This document shows, one piece after another, positions 24,661 through 36,660 of a stretch of DNA of 64,000 bases. A model generated the notes under the pieces. The model saw only the letters and a program-made list of their open reading frames with translations, was not told the DNA's origin and searched no databases. Numbering within the stretch: the first letter of the stretch is position 1; every line of letters begins with the position of its first letter. A program made the position numbers and the translations under genes. The DNA comes from Calycina herbarum (lineage: Eukaryota > Ascomycota > Leotiomycetes > Helotiales > Pezizellaceae), in NCBI GenBank assembly GCA_001414485.1, contig LLEY01000064.1:62001-126000 (forward strand), read 5' to 3'.

Positions 24661-25749
24661 ATATAGTACGTAGATTGAAACAGATACCTTAGATATAATA
24701 GTAGGTACTATATACCTATAGCTAGATAAAGAAATTAAGTTATAAGTTAGTAAGGTATAGGATACTAATAATAGTAGGAATCTACTTCTTAAAGAATATT
24801 ATAATATATAGTTAGAAATAGAATACGGATTACCTCTTTAAGAAGAATATAAATCGCTACTATTAATAAGTTTATTAGAGTTATTAGAATTAGTATCTGA
24901 TTTATTAGAAATAGATCTAAGAATATATAAGCTTAAATAAGGTAAGATATAGGTATTTATTAGAACTTTTAAGAAAGGGAATAGATAGGTATATATAGAA
25001 AACTAGAAACCTGATTTTTAGAGCTTATATTCTACCTAGGGAATTAACTCTACTATTTTAACTACTTATATAATAGTTTAGAACGAATAAGACAGAGTAA
25101 CGATAGTAAGCCTTATTACTAGAAAAGAAACTATTAAATTTAAGAAACCTAGACTAGAGTAGGCAATATCTAACAAGCTATCTAGTTAGCCTAAGATAGG
25201 AGATATATAGATAGTCGTAGATCTTTAGAAAGAAACTAGTTTATAGCAATAGCAGAGTCCTAAGAACTTTACAGGTTAACTAAAACCTAGTTTCTTAGAC
25301 ACGCTACCTAAGGAAACGTTGCTAGAAATAGAAGACTAGTATACTATAGTCGCTCTAGTTAGTATTATTAGAGTAATATTTCAAGAACCTGGGACTAAGA
25401 GATTATTTAGTATAATCTTTTAAGAAAGAAATAAATATAATATAGACTAAGAAATAGAGTTAGTATAAAGAGAATTATATTATCTAATAGTTAGAGAATT
25501 ATAGTTTATAGAAATAATAAATAAAACTATAGCTAAATAGACACGATATTATCTAAATATTACGTTCTATTAGTCTATAGAGAAACGATTTACTAGAACC
25601 TTACTAGAACTAAAACAAATTATAGAATATAGATTAAAATATAAGGTAATTTCTATAGATTTAGAAAAAGTAACCTTTATTCTAAAGTCTAGTAAAGGAG
25701 ATAAGAATAAAAGAAGATTTAAGATATACTTTATAAAAAAAGAATTAAA

Positions 25750-27650
25750 TACTACTTTAGAAGAAAATTAGTTAGTAGTAACTACGAAAATAAGAGAAAA
25801 GGAACTTCGAGTTATAATCGACTCTAGAGTAATAAGTAACTTTCTTTTCTTAATAGCTTTAAAAAAGCTAAACGTTCTAATTAAGAATATAAAGCTATAC
25901 TATCTAGAGGTGGTTAACAGAATAGACGTTGCCTACTAAGATAGGATTATTAATTAGTAAACTATTCTAATAAAAGTTAATATTAAAGAATACTACTTAG
26001 ATATATAATTCGATATTATTAAGATAGAAAGTAAGAAAGTAATACTTAGTATACTATAGATTTAGGAACATAATCTAGATATTAACTAGAAGGCTTAGAT
26101 AATAACCTTTAGTTAATATAATTACGTAGGTTTATAATTAAAACTATAAAGCTAGAACGAGGTTAGCGCCACCTCTTCTAATACGCTAGAACACCTCGTC
26201 TAAGGTCTTCTACAGGTTAGTAAAACAGCTGATAACGAAATACCTATATAGTATAGAGAATTTAGAACTTTGTTTAAAAACCTAGAAGACTTATAAGCCT
26301 TACTAGAACATCGTCTATAGGATTATAAGATTAAATTAAAAGAGAGTTATTATCTCTTAAAGCAGAAGCTTTAGTTATATAACTAGAAAAGCTTATAAAG
26401 AATAGAAAGTTATATAAGAGAAGGTATTAAAAAGAGATATATTAGGAAATCCGAGTCGTTGATTACTTTAAATATACTTATTATTAAGAAGAAAGACGAC
26501 CTAGAAAGGAGAGTATATATTAATTACTAAGAAGTAAATTATACTATAGTTAAAGACGCTTATCTGCTATTACCTAGCTAATACTTATAAGATAAGTTAA
26601 GTAAAGTAGTACGATTTATAAAACTAGATTAATAAAACGCTTATAGACTTATATAAATAAAGGTTAGAGACGAATAGAAGACAGTATTTGCTTTACTATT
26701 AGGACTTTATAAATATATAGTTATACTATTTAGACTATATAATATACTAGCTATATATTAGAGATAAAATAATAATATTTTAGAAGATCTTCTAAGAGTA
26801 ATAGTAATCTATTATCTAGATAATATTCTAATCTTCTTAGAAAAAGAAGAAGAATATAAGAGATATATTAAAGAAGTTTTATAATAACTTATAAAGGTAA
26901 ACTCTCGATTAAAACTCTTAAAATATAAGTTTAAAGTAACTTAGATACTTTTCCTAGGATAGGTATTTAGCTTAGAGAAAATAGAAATAGATCTAGCAAA
27001 GATCTAAGACATCTTAAACTAGAAATTACTAGAGAACGTTAAGAATATATAGTCCTTCCTTAGATTTATAAATTTCTACTATCTGTTTATTTAAGACTAT
27101 ATAAAGATTATAAAACTAATAATAGTACTAGTAAAAAAGGCTGTTAAATTTGTTTAGAATAAGTAGACTAAGAACGCTTTTTAGAAAATCAAAGTAAGAT
27201 TTATAGAAAAACCTATTCTATACGATTTTAATATAGATAAACCTAGTATAATTAAAATAGACGCCTTAGATATAGTAGTAGGTGTAATTCATCTATAACT
27301 AAATAATAAAGGAAAACTTATATCTATTATATATTATTCTAAGATATTTAATCTAGTATAATAAAACTATAGTATCTTTGATAAAGAATTACTTACTATA
27401 GTATTAGCTTTAGAATACTAGAGAATCTATTTATAACTAGTAAAATACTAAGTTACGGTTTTATCTAACTATAAGAACCTTAGAACGTTTATAATAACTA
27501 AGGAACTTATAACTAGATAGTTAGCTAGATAGGTAGAGATATTAGAAGAGTTTAATATTATTATTTAATACGTAAAGAGAATGTTAAACGCTTAAGCTAA
27601 TACTTTTAGCTGAAAACCCGGATACGAGGGAAATAAAGAGTATAGGAAAA
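25750..27650 (+). pseudogene. A2 pol: protease, RT, RNase H
   Basis: The protease is marked by VIIDSRVISNF near 25810 (retropepsin DSG changed to DSR). RT: FIKLD near 26620, then YYLDNILIFL near 26810-26840 (YLDD to YLDN). The RNase H region begins FNIDKPSIIKIDALDIVVGVI near 27225-27290, followed by SIFDKELLTIVLALEY near 27370. Several residues at catalytic positions are lost and TAG/TAA stops are frequent, so the protein cannot be made. Confidence 0.85.
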
Positions 27651-27879
27651 TTATAATCTTAAAAACTCTTAAGAATAGAGACTTAGCCTCTATAATTTAT
27701 AAAATCGCTACTATAAAGGCTAAAGATCCTTAGTAAGAAAAGATATAATAGGCGTAAGAGAAAGATCAGCTAGAGTTAGCTAAATAGGAAGATATACTAT
27801 CTAACCTAGTTTCGAGAAGGAATTCTATTAATATTTATCACGTTATAAATAAGCGTAATAATAAAGAAAGATATAGAAA

Positions 27880-29135
27880 TAGAAAATTATAGGTTCTAGA
27901 TTTATATATAAGGAAATTTATTAAAGAATATTATTTAGTACTAGCTTATAGATACTAGAGAGTTCGTTGAACTATTTAGAGAATAAAATAATATTACTAT
28001 ATTAATTAATTATCTATAATAGTTAAGAAAGTAATAGTAGAATATAATATCTATACTAGGAATAAGGCTTCCTACTATACTTCTTATAAATAGATAAATA
28101 CTACTCTAATACTATAGATACCTTAGAAATTAATATCTTAGGATTTTATTATTAAACTACTAAAATCTAAAGATCTAATAATAGGAGTTAAGTATAACTT
28201 GATCCTAGTTATTATAGAATAATTTATAAAATATATAATTTTAGTACTATATATAAAGTTAAGTATAGCTAAGAAACTAGTATTCGTGTTCCTTAGAGAA
28301 GTAGTTTTAAGATATAGACTACTAGAAGAAATACTCTTAGATAGAGATAAACTCTTTACCTCTAAATTTAAGATCACTCTTATAGAGTGATTAGGTATAA
28401 AAAGGAAGCTTTCTATAGTCTTTTACCTCTAGATAAATAGAGGAAACGAATATATAAACTAGGTAGTAGAAACATACCTTCGTTATTATATAAACTACTA
28501 GTAAGATAACTAGGTAGAACTACTGCCTCTAGTATAGTTTACCTATAATAGTTTAGTAATAGAAATAATACTTATTATACTATTCTATACTAACTTTAGA
28601 TATAAATTAACAGTATATTAAGAACTACTATTTATAACCGTTGATAACTAGCTTACTCGTATTTAGGTCTTGAAAATTAAGAGGCTATATAAGGAACTTA
28701 TAGAGGATTTATAGTTTATAGCCGAAAGAAATATATACTACTATAATAAACGACGTAGTTAGAAGCTAATACTAAAAGAGAGAGATAAAGTCTACTTAGT
28801 ATAAAAGAATATAAATATAAAAAGACTAAGTAATAAACTAGATTATAAAAAACTTAGACTATTTAAAATTAAATAAGTTAGAGAACTTTTAAATTATAAA
28901 TTAGTACTACTTTAAATAATAAACATCTATCTAGTATTCTATATATCCTTACTTAAACTAGTACTAATAAGAGCACTACTAGCTCTAATTATAGAAATTC
29001 AACTAATAAATCTAAATACTAAATATAAAGTTAAAAAGATTCTTAACTATAAACTTATTAGAGAATAAGTTAAGTATTTAATTAAATAGTTAGATTACTT
29101 ATACTTAGAAAACACTTAAGAACTAAGAAGTAATC
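27880..29135 (+). pseudogene. A2 pol: integrase and chromodomain
   Basis: The integrase N-terminal zinc region is near 27900-28060 (VEYNIYTRNK keeps the spacing of the second Cys pair, now Tyr). The catalytic core lies near 28130-28460, with LLDRDKLFTSKF near 28336 and INRGNEYIN near 28435 as the second Asp and the Glu positions. A GPF-type segment follows near 28850 (KKLRLFKIK). The chromodomain (about 29015-29130) reads YKVKKILNYKLIRE then VKYLIK and YLENT. A minus-strand open stretch at 28138-28377 is only the complement of this core. Confidence 0.85.
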
Positions 29136-29745
29136 TTAACTATTACTTAGTAGAACTTTAAAAGTTCTATTAGAAAAACCTAGGTTTATCTATATTTTAT
29201 AGTTTAAAGGAAAAGCTACGAGAAAGGCTAGGTTAAGACCTAGCTTAGATTAGGAACTAGTAGAAATAGGCAGAGCTGCTAGATAAGTAACCTCTACCTC
29301 TCGCTACTCTTATTCCTCTCTTTCTTTCTCCTCCTTCTCTTTCTTTTCTACCTCCTTAGTAGCGTCGAGTTTATCGAGAAAACGAAGCTCTTAATAGGAT
29401 ATCTTACGCTGCCTTTCTTTAAGAAAGGCCTTCTACTTTCGTAATCGTAGAATCTTCGCTATCGCCTCCTCCTCCTCTCTCTCTAGATTCTCCTCTTCTC
29501 TTTTAATAGAAGTCTAGTTACTAGTATAAGGAACGTTCTTCTCCTAGAAATCGTCGGTTCTATTATATTTTAGCTTTAACCGAACGTATTTAGAGTATTA
29601 AGAAGATTAGAAGGAGTTAATAAAACATTTACACTTTTAAGAAGTATAGTAGGAATATAGTAATATTTTATTATAAACTATTTAATACTTTTAGTAAGAA
29701 GTATTCGTTCTTCTTTCTTCTTCTATATAAGGTAGAATATAATAA
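29136..29745 (-). pseudogene. Conserved antisense ORF of family A, A2 copy
   Basis: About 200 codons on the strand opposite to gag-pol, between the chromodomain and the 3' LTR, with its stop codon inside the pol tail. It reads KCKCFINSF, SKYVRLKLKYNRTDDF, then EEEEAIAKILRLRK, KAFLKERQRKIS, LRFLDKLDATKEVEKKEKE and a C-terminal LNLAFLVAFPLNYKI. The order and spacing match A1, A3 and A0, with TAG/TAA at Trp or Gln positions. The lysine/glutamate stretch predicts a coiled coil; no domain is recognised. Confidence 0.7.
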
Positions 29746-29829
29746 AAGGAAAAGATACCGCTAGTATCTTAACCGAGTTCCTTAGCTTATACTTAAGCGT
29801 AAGGATATACTAAGCTAAGAAGAGGATAG

Positions 29830-30242
29830 TGTTATAAATCACGTTATACGTAGTAAGTAGTCTAGACAGTACTCTAATAAGATAAGGTATAATATCTAGG
29901 AACTAGAAAGGTAATATAGGAGAGAATCAGTAGTATAGAGGTATTTAAGTATTCTAGGATCTTATTATTAGATCCTAGAAGAGATCTATAGAGATCTAGG
30001 GATCCTAGGCTATATAGAGATCTAGGTAGTACGAAGGGTTCTATATATAACTAGCACGTCTGCTATTAGATAGAAGCTTCGTACTTAACTTTAGTTATTA
30101 ATCTTATTATCTTATTTAACATCTTTGATATAAGTAACGAGTTTACTTCTAAGTAAACAATCTATCGCGTCTATACTTCTTACCTATATATCAACCTTCG
30201 AGACTTAGTCACCTTTGTTTAGTTTGTTTAAGTTTTGTTATA
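29830..30242 (+). repeat. 3' LTR of A2
   Basis: 413-bp LTR starting TGTTATAAATC, ending TTTTGTTATA, preceded by a GCTAAGAAGAGGATAG purine-rich tract. It matches 23229-23646 apart from scattered transitions and small length differences. Confidence 0.9.
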
Positions 30243-32288
30243 TTATAGTAGAAAGGGTTCTATCTAAGACTTTTTATATTCTCGCTAAATAAGAACTTCT
30301 ATATTAAGTAGCAAGTTCTTAATTCTATTAGGTAATAGACTATTTCAGGTATAAAGAGTATTATTAACTTGTTATTTTATAAGTAACTTACGAGCTTCCT
30401 TAGTAGTCTTATATATTTCAGATCTTTATAATATTAATTATAATAGAGTATTACTCTTAACTATATAGAGATAAGTATTATATACTAGTAAGGTAGGAAC
30501 TAATCTATTTAGTTTTACTATATTATTAACAGCTTTAAATACTATTTATAGTACTAAAGTTCTTATAAGTTCTAGCTGTTATTCTTAGATAATCGAGTAT
30601 ATACGTCTAATTAGTTCGTAGTAACGTTCTACTATACTAATCGAGTTATATACCTTAACTAGTACTGTCTTAACCTTGATTCCTATTAAGTTAGTATATT
30701 CTTTAAACTTCTTAGTAACGAAGTTCTTCTCTTCGTCTATAGTAATATAATCTAGAGGTTCTAAATAGATGTTTATCTAGCACTTCTAAAGAATCTCTTA
30801 GACGCTCTTTATACTTATATCTAGTAAAGATTCTCTAGATTAGTATTAAGTTACTTAGTTTATAATATATAGGACCGCCTTTTGTTCTAAAAAGAAGACG
30901 TCTATAATTATATTATAATTAAACTCGATATTATTATAAAGTATAAACTTAAACCAGCTAGGTAACTTTCTATACTTTTAGTAGTATTTATAGTACTTTA
31001 TAAGATACTATAATATATCTTAATCGATATTATAACTAGCCTTCTCTAGTATACGTTATAAACGTAGTACTAAGAAATAGCTGAACCGTTTATATAAGTA
31101 GTAGATATCGACTTCTAATAAGTAATATAGTAATTCCTAGATAAGATTATATATAGCTTTATTCTAAAGAAGAAAAGGATATCTAAACCGTCTTATAATA
31201 TTAAAGCGTTTAGTTTCTCTTCTCTTACTATCTTTCTATATAAGAACGTTTTTAAGATTATTTAGTAAGATACGTAACTTGTCTATATCGTTAATATATA
31301 GGATAAATAGTATATTCGATTATATAATATAGAATTCTATATAACTAATAAGTATACTAATAGTAATTAAACTAAGAGAAGAAGTAAAACTCTTACTAAA
31401 CTAGATATTAAAGTATCTCTTAGTACTGTTATTAATCGGGATATTATTAATATACTTACTATAAGCGAGATATTAATTATATCTAATACTTAACTTTTAT
31501 ACTACTCTAGTATTAATTATAACTCTAAAGAAGTAATTCTCTACGTACTTTTTAGCTATAGAAGTAAATACTTTCTTAGTAAACTAGCTGTTCTTTTTAG
31601 AAGTAGTATTAGAGATTAATAGTAGAATATATCTATAGAACAAGTGCTTTTATACTAGGCTTATTAAGTTAGTAGTAAGAGTTTAAGTACTTAAGTTATT
31701 AATTCGTTCTATAGAAGTAACTAAGTAGTAGATAACCTCGTCTTCTAAGTTACTATCGTTAGTAGATAAAGTAACTATCTAAAGAGTTTCTACTATATCC
31801 TCTTCTTTTATATATTCTATATTTATAATATATATATAATATACTTTCTTAATAAAGAGACTATTCTTATCTAAGAAGCTGGTTTTATTACTCTTTTACT
31901 ATTTAGTAAAGTAATAATCCTATTCTTTCTAAGTATAGTTCTAGGATCGGTAGCCTTTCTTATTATATACGTAATACTTATTACTTTTACTAGGTCTACG
32001 GTTTTAGCTTCGGTTATCGTTATACTTATAGAAGTAACGATCCGTTATTATAGTCTCGGAGTTTAGGTTTTAGAAGTAGTAGTAGTTAGATATTAAAGTC
32101 TCGGTAAGTCTAGTATAGCTTACTTCGTAGTTACGACTAGAGCTTCTTAAGAGCGTAATAGTACTCTAGAGTAAGAAATTCTAGAGTAGAGTCGAGTACG
32201 TATTCTAGTATTCTAGTGCTTTCTTATATATTATAAGTAACTTATTAGTTAATTATCTATTACTTTATATATTCTCTAGAAGGCTATA
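30243..32288 (-). pseudogene. Copia gag end, protease and integrase remnant
   Basis: From right to left: end of Gag with YYVYNKKGYRSQNYTQKE near 31960-31910 (a CX2CX3G-type copia zinc knuckle with Cys to Tyr), the protease region, then integrase. Integrase motifs include IDEEKNFVTKKFKEY near 30745-30700, SISIVEYYYELIRRIYSI near 30650-30600, and LLPNRIKNLLLNIEVLI near 30320-30270, all typical of fungal copia. The frame crosses the A2 insertion point at 30248. The N-terminal Gag is absent. Confidence 0.8.
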
Positions 32289-32743
32289 TATTACGAATTA
32301 CGTTTTACGTAGTAAGTAGTCTAGACAGCGCTCTAATAGAACAAGGTATAAGGTCTAGGAGATAGAAGGTAACATAGGAGGGAATCTGTAATATAGAGGT
32401 ATTTAAGGATTCTAGGATCTTACTATTGAAGGCACGTTAGAGATTACGTAATATAAAGAATTACCTAGGTCGGCTAGCGATCTAGGCGATCTAGTTAACT
32501 AGGACGACAGGCGATCCTGTCTATTTAGAAGGAACGAAGGTCTTATATAAGACTAGTACGTCTGCTATTAGATAGAAGCTTCGTACTTAACTTTAGTTAT
32601 TAATCTTATTATCTTGTTTAATATCTTTAATATAAGTAACAAGTTTACTTCTAAGTAAATAATATAGTATATCTATACTTCTTATCTATATACTAACTAT
32701 CGAGACTTAGTTATCTTTATTAGTTTATTTAAGTTTCGTTATA
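32289..32743 (+). repeat. 5' LTR of A3
   Basis: Starts TATTACGAATTACG and ends TTTCGTTATA. A TATATAAGA element is near 32534. TTAAGTAC (32746-32753), two bases inside the element, is fully complementary to GTACTTAA in the LTR near 32582. Confidence 0.9.
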
Positions 32744-32779
32744 CTTTAAGTACTCTCTTAGAAGTTCAGTTGCTATAGC

Positions 32780-33790
32780 TCTAGTAACCCTCGCCGCCGC
32801 TGCTAGCTTAAATACTAGTCGAGTTAACGTTATAAGAATATCTAGAAGTACTACTAGAAGAACACCTACTAGTATATAATCAGCTAGGAACGATAATAAC
32901 GTTAGTATACTAGACGCTCTTAAGCCTTATAAGGTTAAAGTACTTAAGTCTATTAAGGTTAAGATACTAGATACGTATTATAAGAAGTATAAGAAACTCG
33001 ACTTGTTTCTTCTTTAAATAGATATCTACTTTAACTTTAACTTAGACAAATTCAAAGATAATTATATCTTATAAACTATCTTTATTATCTCTTACCTTAG
33101 AGAATTAGTATTAAAATAGACTTAGCTATATTTAGAAGACTTCTTTAGAAACAAGGATAAAGATAGAAAGATAGAAATAACTAAGATTATATTTAAGTCT
33201 TAGAAAGAATATAAAGTAACTATTAGAAAAGTCTTTAAAGACTTCGATATAATCTAAACTACTATATATAAGCTTTTAGATTTATAATAAACTAGATTAG
33301 TAATAGATTACACTAATAAATTCTAATATTATAAGACGAAATTAGGATAAGATACTATTGCTCTTATAGAACTCTTTTATAAAAGATTAAAGATATATAT
33401 TTATAAAGAAATACCTAAATAGAATATATAGTTCTAAACTATTATAGATATAATAGAAGAGGTCGTCTAGCTAAACAACTATATATATAAATTTAGAAAG
33501 AGTAACCCTAGATATAAGAAAAAAAGCAAAGGATTAGAAAAGTAGAAGTACGCTTATACTAACAAGTATAGTAAAGAAGTAAATACTATATAGAAAAAGA
33601 CCTTTTTAGTAAAAGAAGGACTTTCTTAAAAAGAACGTAACTAACGGCGAGACTAGTAACTCTGTTATATCTATAATAAGCTAGGCTATAGAGTAACTAA
33701 TTATAGCTAGAAGAAAACGAAACCTTAGAAAGGAAAGAAATAGGTTAATACTACTATCTAAATAGAAGTAGTATTACTTAATTAAATCGA
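32780..33790 (+). pseudogene. A3 gag remnant
   Basis: Degraded Gag closely related to that of A1. The N-terminus has ALVTLAAAASLNTSR, followed by ILDALKPYKVKVLKSIKVK and the capsid block YLEDFFRNKDKDRKIE. The nucleocapsid end near 33660-33715 reads CYIYNKLGYRVTNYS, a CCHC knuckle with two Cys and the His altered. The start ATG is lost (ATA, where A1 still has ATG). Bases 33790-34900 continue as an acidic linker with no domain I recognise. Confidence 0.75.
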
Positions 33791-34899
33791 ACTTATAGAT
33801 ACTAAGCTTAAAGCTAGAGAATATAGTATATAGATTAAATATAATAAAGAAATTAAGTTATAAGTTAGTAAAGTATAGAATAGTAATAATAATAGAGATC
33901 TACTCTTTAAAAAATATTATAATTCGTAGTTAGAAATAGAAATTAAACTACCTCTTTAAGTAGAATATAAATTACTACTATTAACTAATTCTTTAGAATT
34001 ATTAGACTTATTCTCTAGATTAGAAGAAGAGGTTAGAGATATAAGTCCTAAAGTTAGTAAAACTTAGGCCTTTACTAGAATATTTAAATAAGAGAATCGA
34101 TAAGTATACCTAGATAACTAGAAGCCTAACTTCTAGAACCTCTATACTACTTAGAGTATTAAACCTACTCTCTTAATAATATATACTATTACTAGAAATA
34201 ACTCTAAAATAATAACCATAGTTAGCCTAGTTATAAGCTAAGAAACTATTAAGTTTAAAGAACCTAAATATAGTTAGAGATAGATTAAGATATCTAGTTA
34301 ACCTATAATAGAGAATATATAGATAGTTATAGACCTTTAGAAAGAAACTAGCTTATAGTAGTAACAGGGTTCTAGAGACTTTATAGAACGTCTAAAACCT
34401 AGTTTCTTAGGTATATTACCTAGTAATAAGAGAATAATACTAAAATAGAAAGCTAGTATACTATAGTCGCTTTAGTTAGTAATATTATAGTAATATTCTA
34501 AGATTCTAGAAATAGAAGATTATTTAGTATAATCTTTTAAGAAACAAACAAATATAATATTAAATAAGAAACAAAGATAGTATAAAAAGAAGTTTACTAT
34601 TTAGTAGTTAGAGAGTTATAGTCTATTAAAATAATAAACTAGACTATAGCTAAATAGATAAGATATTATCTAAGTACTATATCTAACTAGTCTATAGAAA
34701 AACGATTTATTAGAACCTTATTAGAACTAGAACAAATTATAGAATATAGATTAATTTATAAAGTAGTCTCTATAGATTTAAAGAAAGTAACCTTCTTTCT
34801 AAAATCTAGTTAGAAGAATAGAGACAGATAAAGGTTTAAAGTATACTTTAAGAAAAAGGAATTAAACACTATCTCTAGAGAAAATCAGTTAATTATAAC

Positions 34900-35214
34900 T
34901 ATAAAAATATAAGAAAAGAAACTCCGAGTTATAATTAACTCTAGAGTAACAGGTAATTTCCTTTCTCTAATAGCTCTAAAGAAGCTAAATATTCTAATTA
35001 AAGGTATAAAGCTATACTACCTCGAGGTAGTTAATAGAATAGATATTATATACTAGGATAGGATTATTAATTAGTAAACTATTCTAATAAAAATCAATAT
35101 TAAAGAATACTATTTAAATATATAATTTAATATTATTAAAATAGAAAGTAAGGAAGTAATACTTAGTATACTATAGATTTAAGAACATAATCTAGATATT
35201 AATTAGAAGGCTTA
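34900..35214 (+). pseudogene. A3 pol, protease part (broken by A1)
   Basis: The sequence RVIINSRVTGNFLSLIALKKLN near 34925-34990 is the retropepsin active-site region with DSG changed to NSR. The reading continues to the A1 insertion at 35214 and resumes at 42467. Confidence 0.75.
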
Positions 35215-35640
35215 TGTTACGAATCACGTGCACACGTGATGAGTGAAGACTAGGCGGCGTCCTGACAGGTTAAGCACTATCGGAATACTCTTATAGTAGA
35301 TAGGGATCGGTTAGGTTAGCTAAGCGATCCAAGGATTTCATTATGTGATCACGTGACGGACCGCTGGATCGCTAGGCGAACCAGCTCGTTGGATCGCCAG
35401 CTCGACGAGCGAGTTAGCTACCTAGGGGAACGAAGGTTCTATATAAGACTGGCACATCTACTATTAGATAGGAGCTTCGTGCTTAACTTTAGTTATTAAT
35501 CTTATTATCTTATTTGATATCTTTGATATAAGTAACGAGTTCACTTCTAAGTAAATAACCCGGCGTACCTGTACTTCTTACTTACATACTAACCTTCGAG
35601 ACTTAGTCATCTTTGTTTAGTTCGTTTAAGTTTCGTTATA
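35215..35640 (+). repeat. 5' LTR of A1
   Basis: Starts TGTTACGAATCACGTG with a palindromic CACGTGCACACGTG stretch at about 35226-35239. A TATATAAGA-type TATA element is at 35440. Several GATCG and CGAGC short repeats lie between 35300 and 35410. Nearly all differences from the 3' LTR are CpA/TpG here against TpA there. Confidence 0.92.
35440..35486 (+). promoter_or_regulatory. TATA element and predicted transcript start of A1
   Basis: TATATAAGA at about 35440 is followed 39 bp later by GTGCTTAA (35479-35486), the sequence complementary to the primer-binding site. A start just before or at GTGCTTAA would put the complementary segment at the RNA 5' end. Start site inferred, not observed. Confidence 0.5.
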
Positions 35641-35642
35641 CT

Positions 35643-35650
35643 TTAAGCAC
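35643..35650 (+). promoter_or_regulatory. Putative self-priming primer-binding site of A1
   Basis: TTAAGCAC begins two bases after the 5' LTR and is the exact reverse complement of GTGCTTAA at 35479-35486. No TGG-type tRNA-complementary site is present at this position. The same relation is kept in A3 although both partners have changed (TTAAGTAC with GTACTTAA). Confidence 0.6.
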
Positions 35651-35671
35651 CTGCTTAGAAGTTCAGTCGCT

Positions 35672-36660
35672 ATGGCCCTAGCAACTCCCGCCGCAGCAGC
35701 TAGCCCGAATGCTAGTTAAGTCAACGTTGTAGGAATATCTAAAAGTGCGATAGGAAGAACACCTGCCAGTATATAGTCAACTAGGAACGACGACAATGTT
35801 AGTATACTAGACGCCCTCGAGCCCTATAAGGTCGAAGCACTTAAGTCTATTAAAGTCAAGATGCTAGATATGTATTATAGGAAGCGAAAGGAACTCGACT
35901 TATTCCTTCTCTAAATAGACATCTACTTTAACTTTAATTTCGATAAGTTCGAAGGTAATTACAACTTATAAACTATCTTTACTATCTCCTACCTTAGAGG
36001 ATTAGTACTAGAATAGGCCTAGCTATACTTAGAGGACTTCTTTAAAAATAAGGATAAAGATAGAAAGATAGAATTAACTAAGATTATATTTAAATCTTAG
36101 AGAAGATTTAAGGCAACTATTAGAAAAGTCTTTAAAGACTTTAATACGATTTAAACAGCTATATATAAGCTTTTAGAATTATACTAGACTGGATTAGTAA
36201 TAGATTACGCTAATAAATTTTAACGTTATAGAACGAAGTCGGGATAGGATACTATTACTCTTATAGAACTCTTTTATAAAGGATTAAAGATATATATCTA
36301 TAAGGAAATAGCTAAGTAGAATATATAATTCTTAACTATTATAGGTATAATTAAGAAAGTCGTCTAGCTAGACAACCGCTTATATGAATTTAGAAAGAGT
36401 AACCCTAAGTATAGGGAAAAGAGTAAAGGGTTAGGAAAGTAGAAACACTCTTATACTAATAAACATAGTAAGGAGGTAAACACTATATAGAAGAAAACCT
36501 TTCTAAAGAAAAGAGGACTTTCCTAGAAAGAACGAAATCGTTAACGTAAGTAGAACTTATATTATAATTATAGCTAACTAGGCTATAGAGTAAATAAGTA
36601 TAGTAAGAAGAAAGACTCTAAGAGAAAGAAACAAATTAATACTACTATTTAATAATAGGT
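35672..36660 (+). pseudogene. A1 gag
   Basis: Gag with a preserved start codon, beginning MALATPAAAASPNAS, then an in-frame TAG. Further on come ILDALEPYKVEALKSIKVK, the capsid block YLEDFFKNKDKDRKIE and, near 36560-36610, the knuckle YYNYSQLGYRVNKYSKKK with Cys and His lost. Stops are TAG and TAA in place of Gln or Trp. It would have formed the particle shell. Confidence 0.8.

Larger units (their letters stand above)
23229..30242 (+). mobile_element. Gypsy chromovirus A2, complete length, TSD TTATA
   Basis: 7,014-bp full-length element with two LTRs (418 and 413 bp), inserted in Copia integrase. TTATA is duplicated at 23224-23228 and 30243-30247. Internal order: primer-binding site, gag, protease, RT, RNase H, integrase, chromodomain, antisense ORF, 3' LTR. 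There is no nested insertion, so it serves as the reference for family A here. Confidence 0.92.
18786..32288 (-). mobile_element. Copia-type element, split by Fot1 and by gypsy A2
   Basis: Minus-strand Ty1/copia element read from right to left: gag zinc knuckle, protease and integrase (32250-30248), RT (23228-21590), RNase H (19441-18960) and LTR (18936-18786). The order integrase before RT identifies copia. Gypsy A2 (TSD TTATA) and a Fot1 element (TSD TA) sit inside, and the copia frame is continuous across both junctions when one duplication is removed. The N-terminal gag and the 5' LTR are missing: near 32288 the element meets A3, beyond which lies remnant D. Confidence 0.8.

Noticed and set aside
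28138..28377. Open minus-strand frame of 79 codons
   Set aside because: It lies opposite the A2 integrase core, whose plus-strand reading matches a known family. The A1 equivalent at 40327-40554 exists for the same reason.
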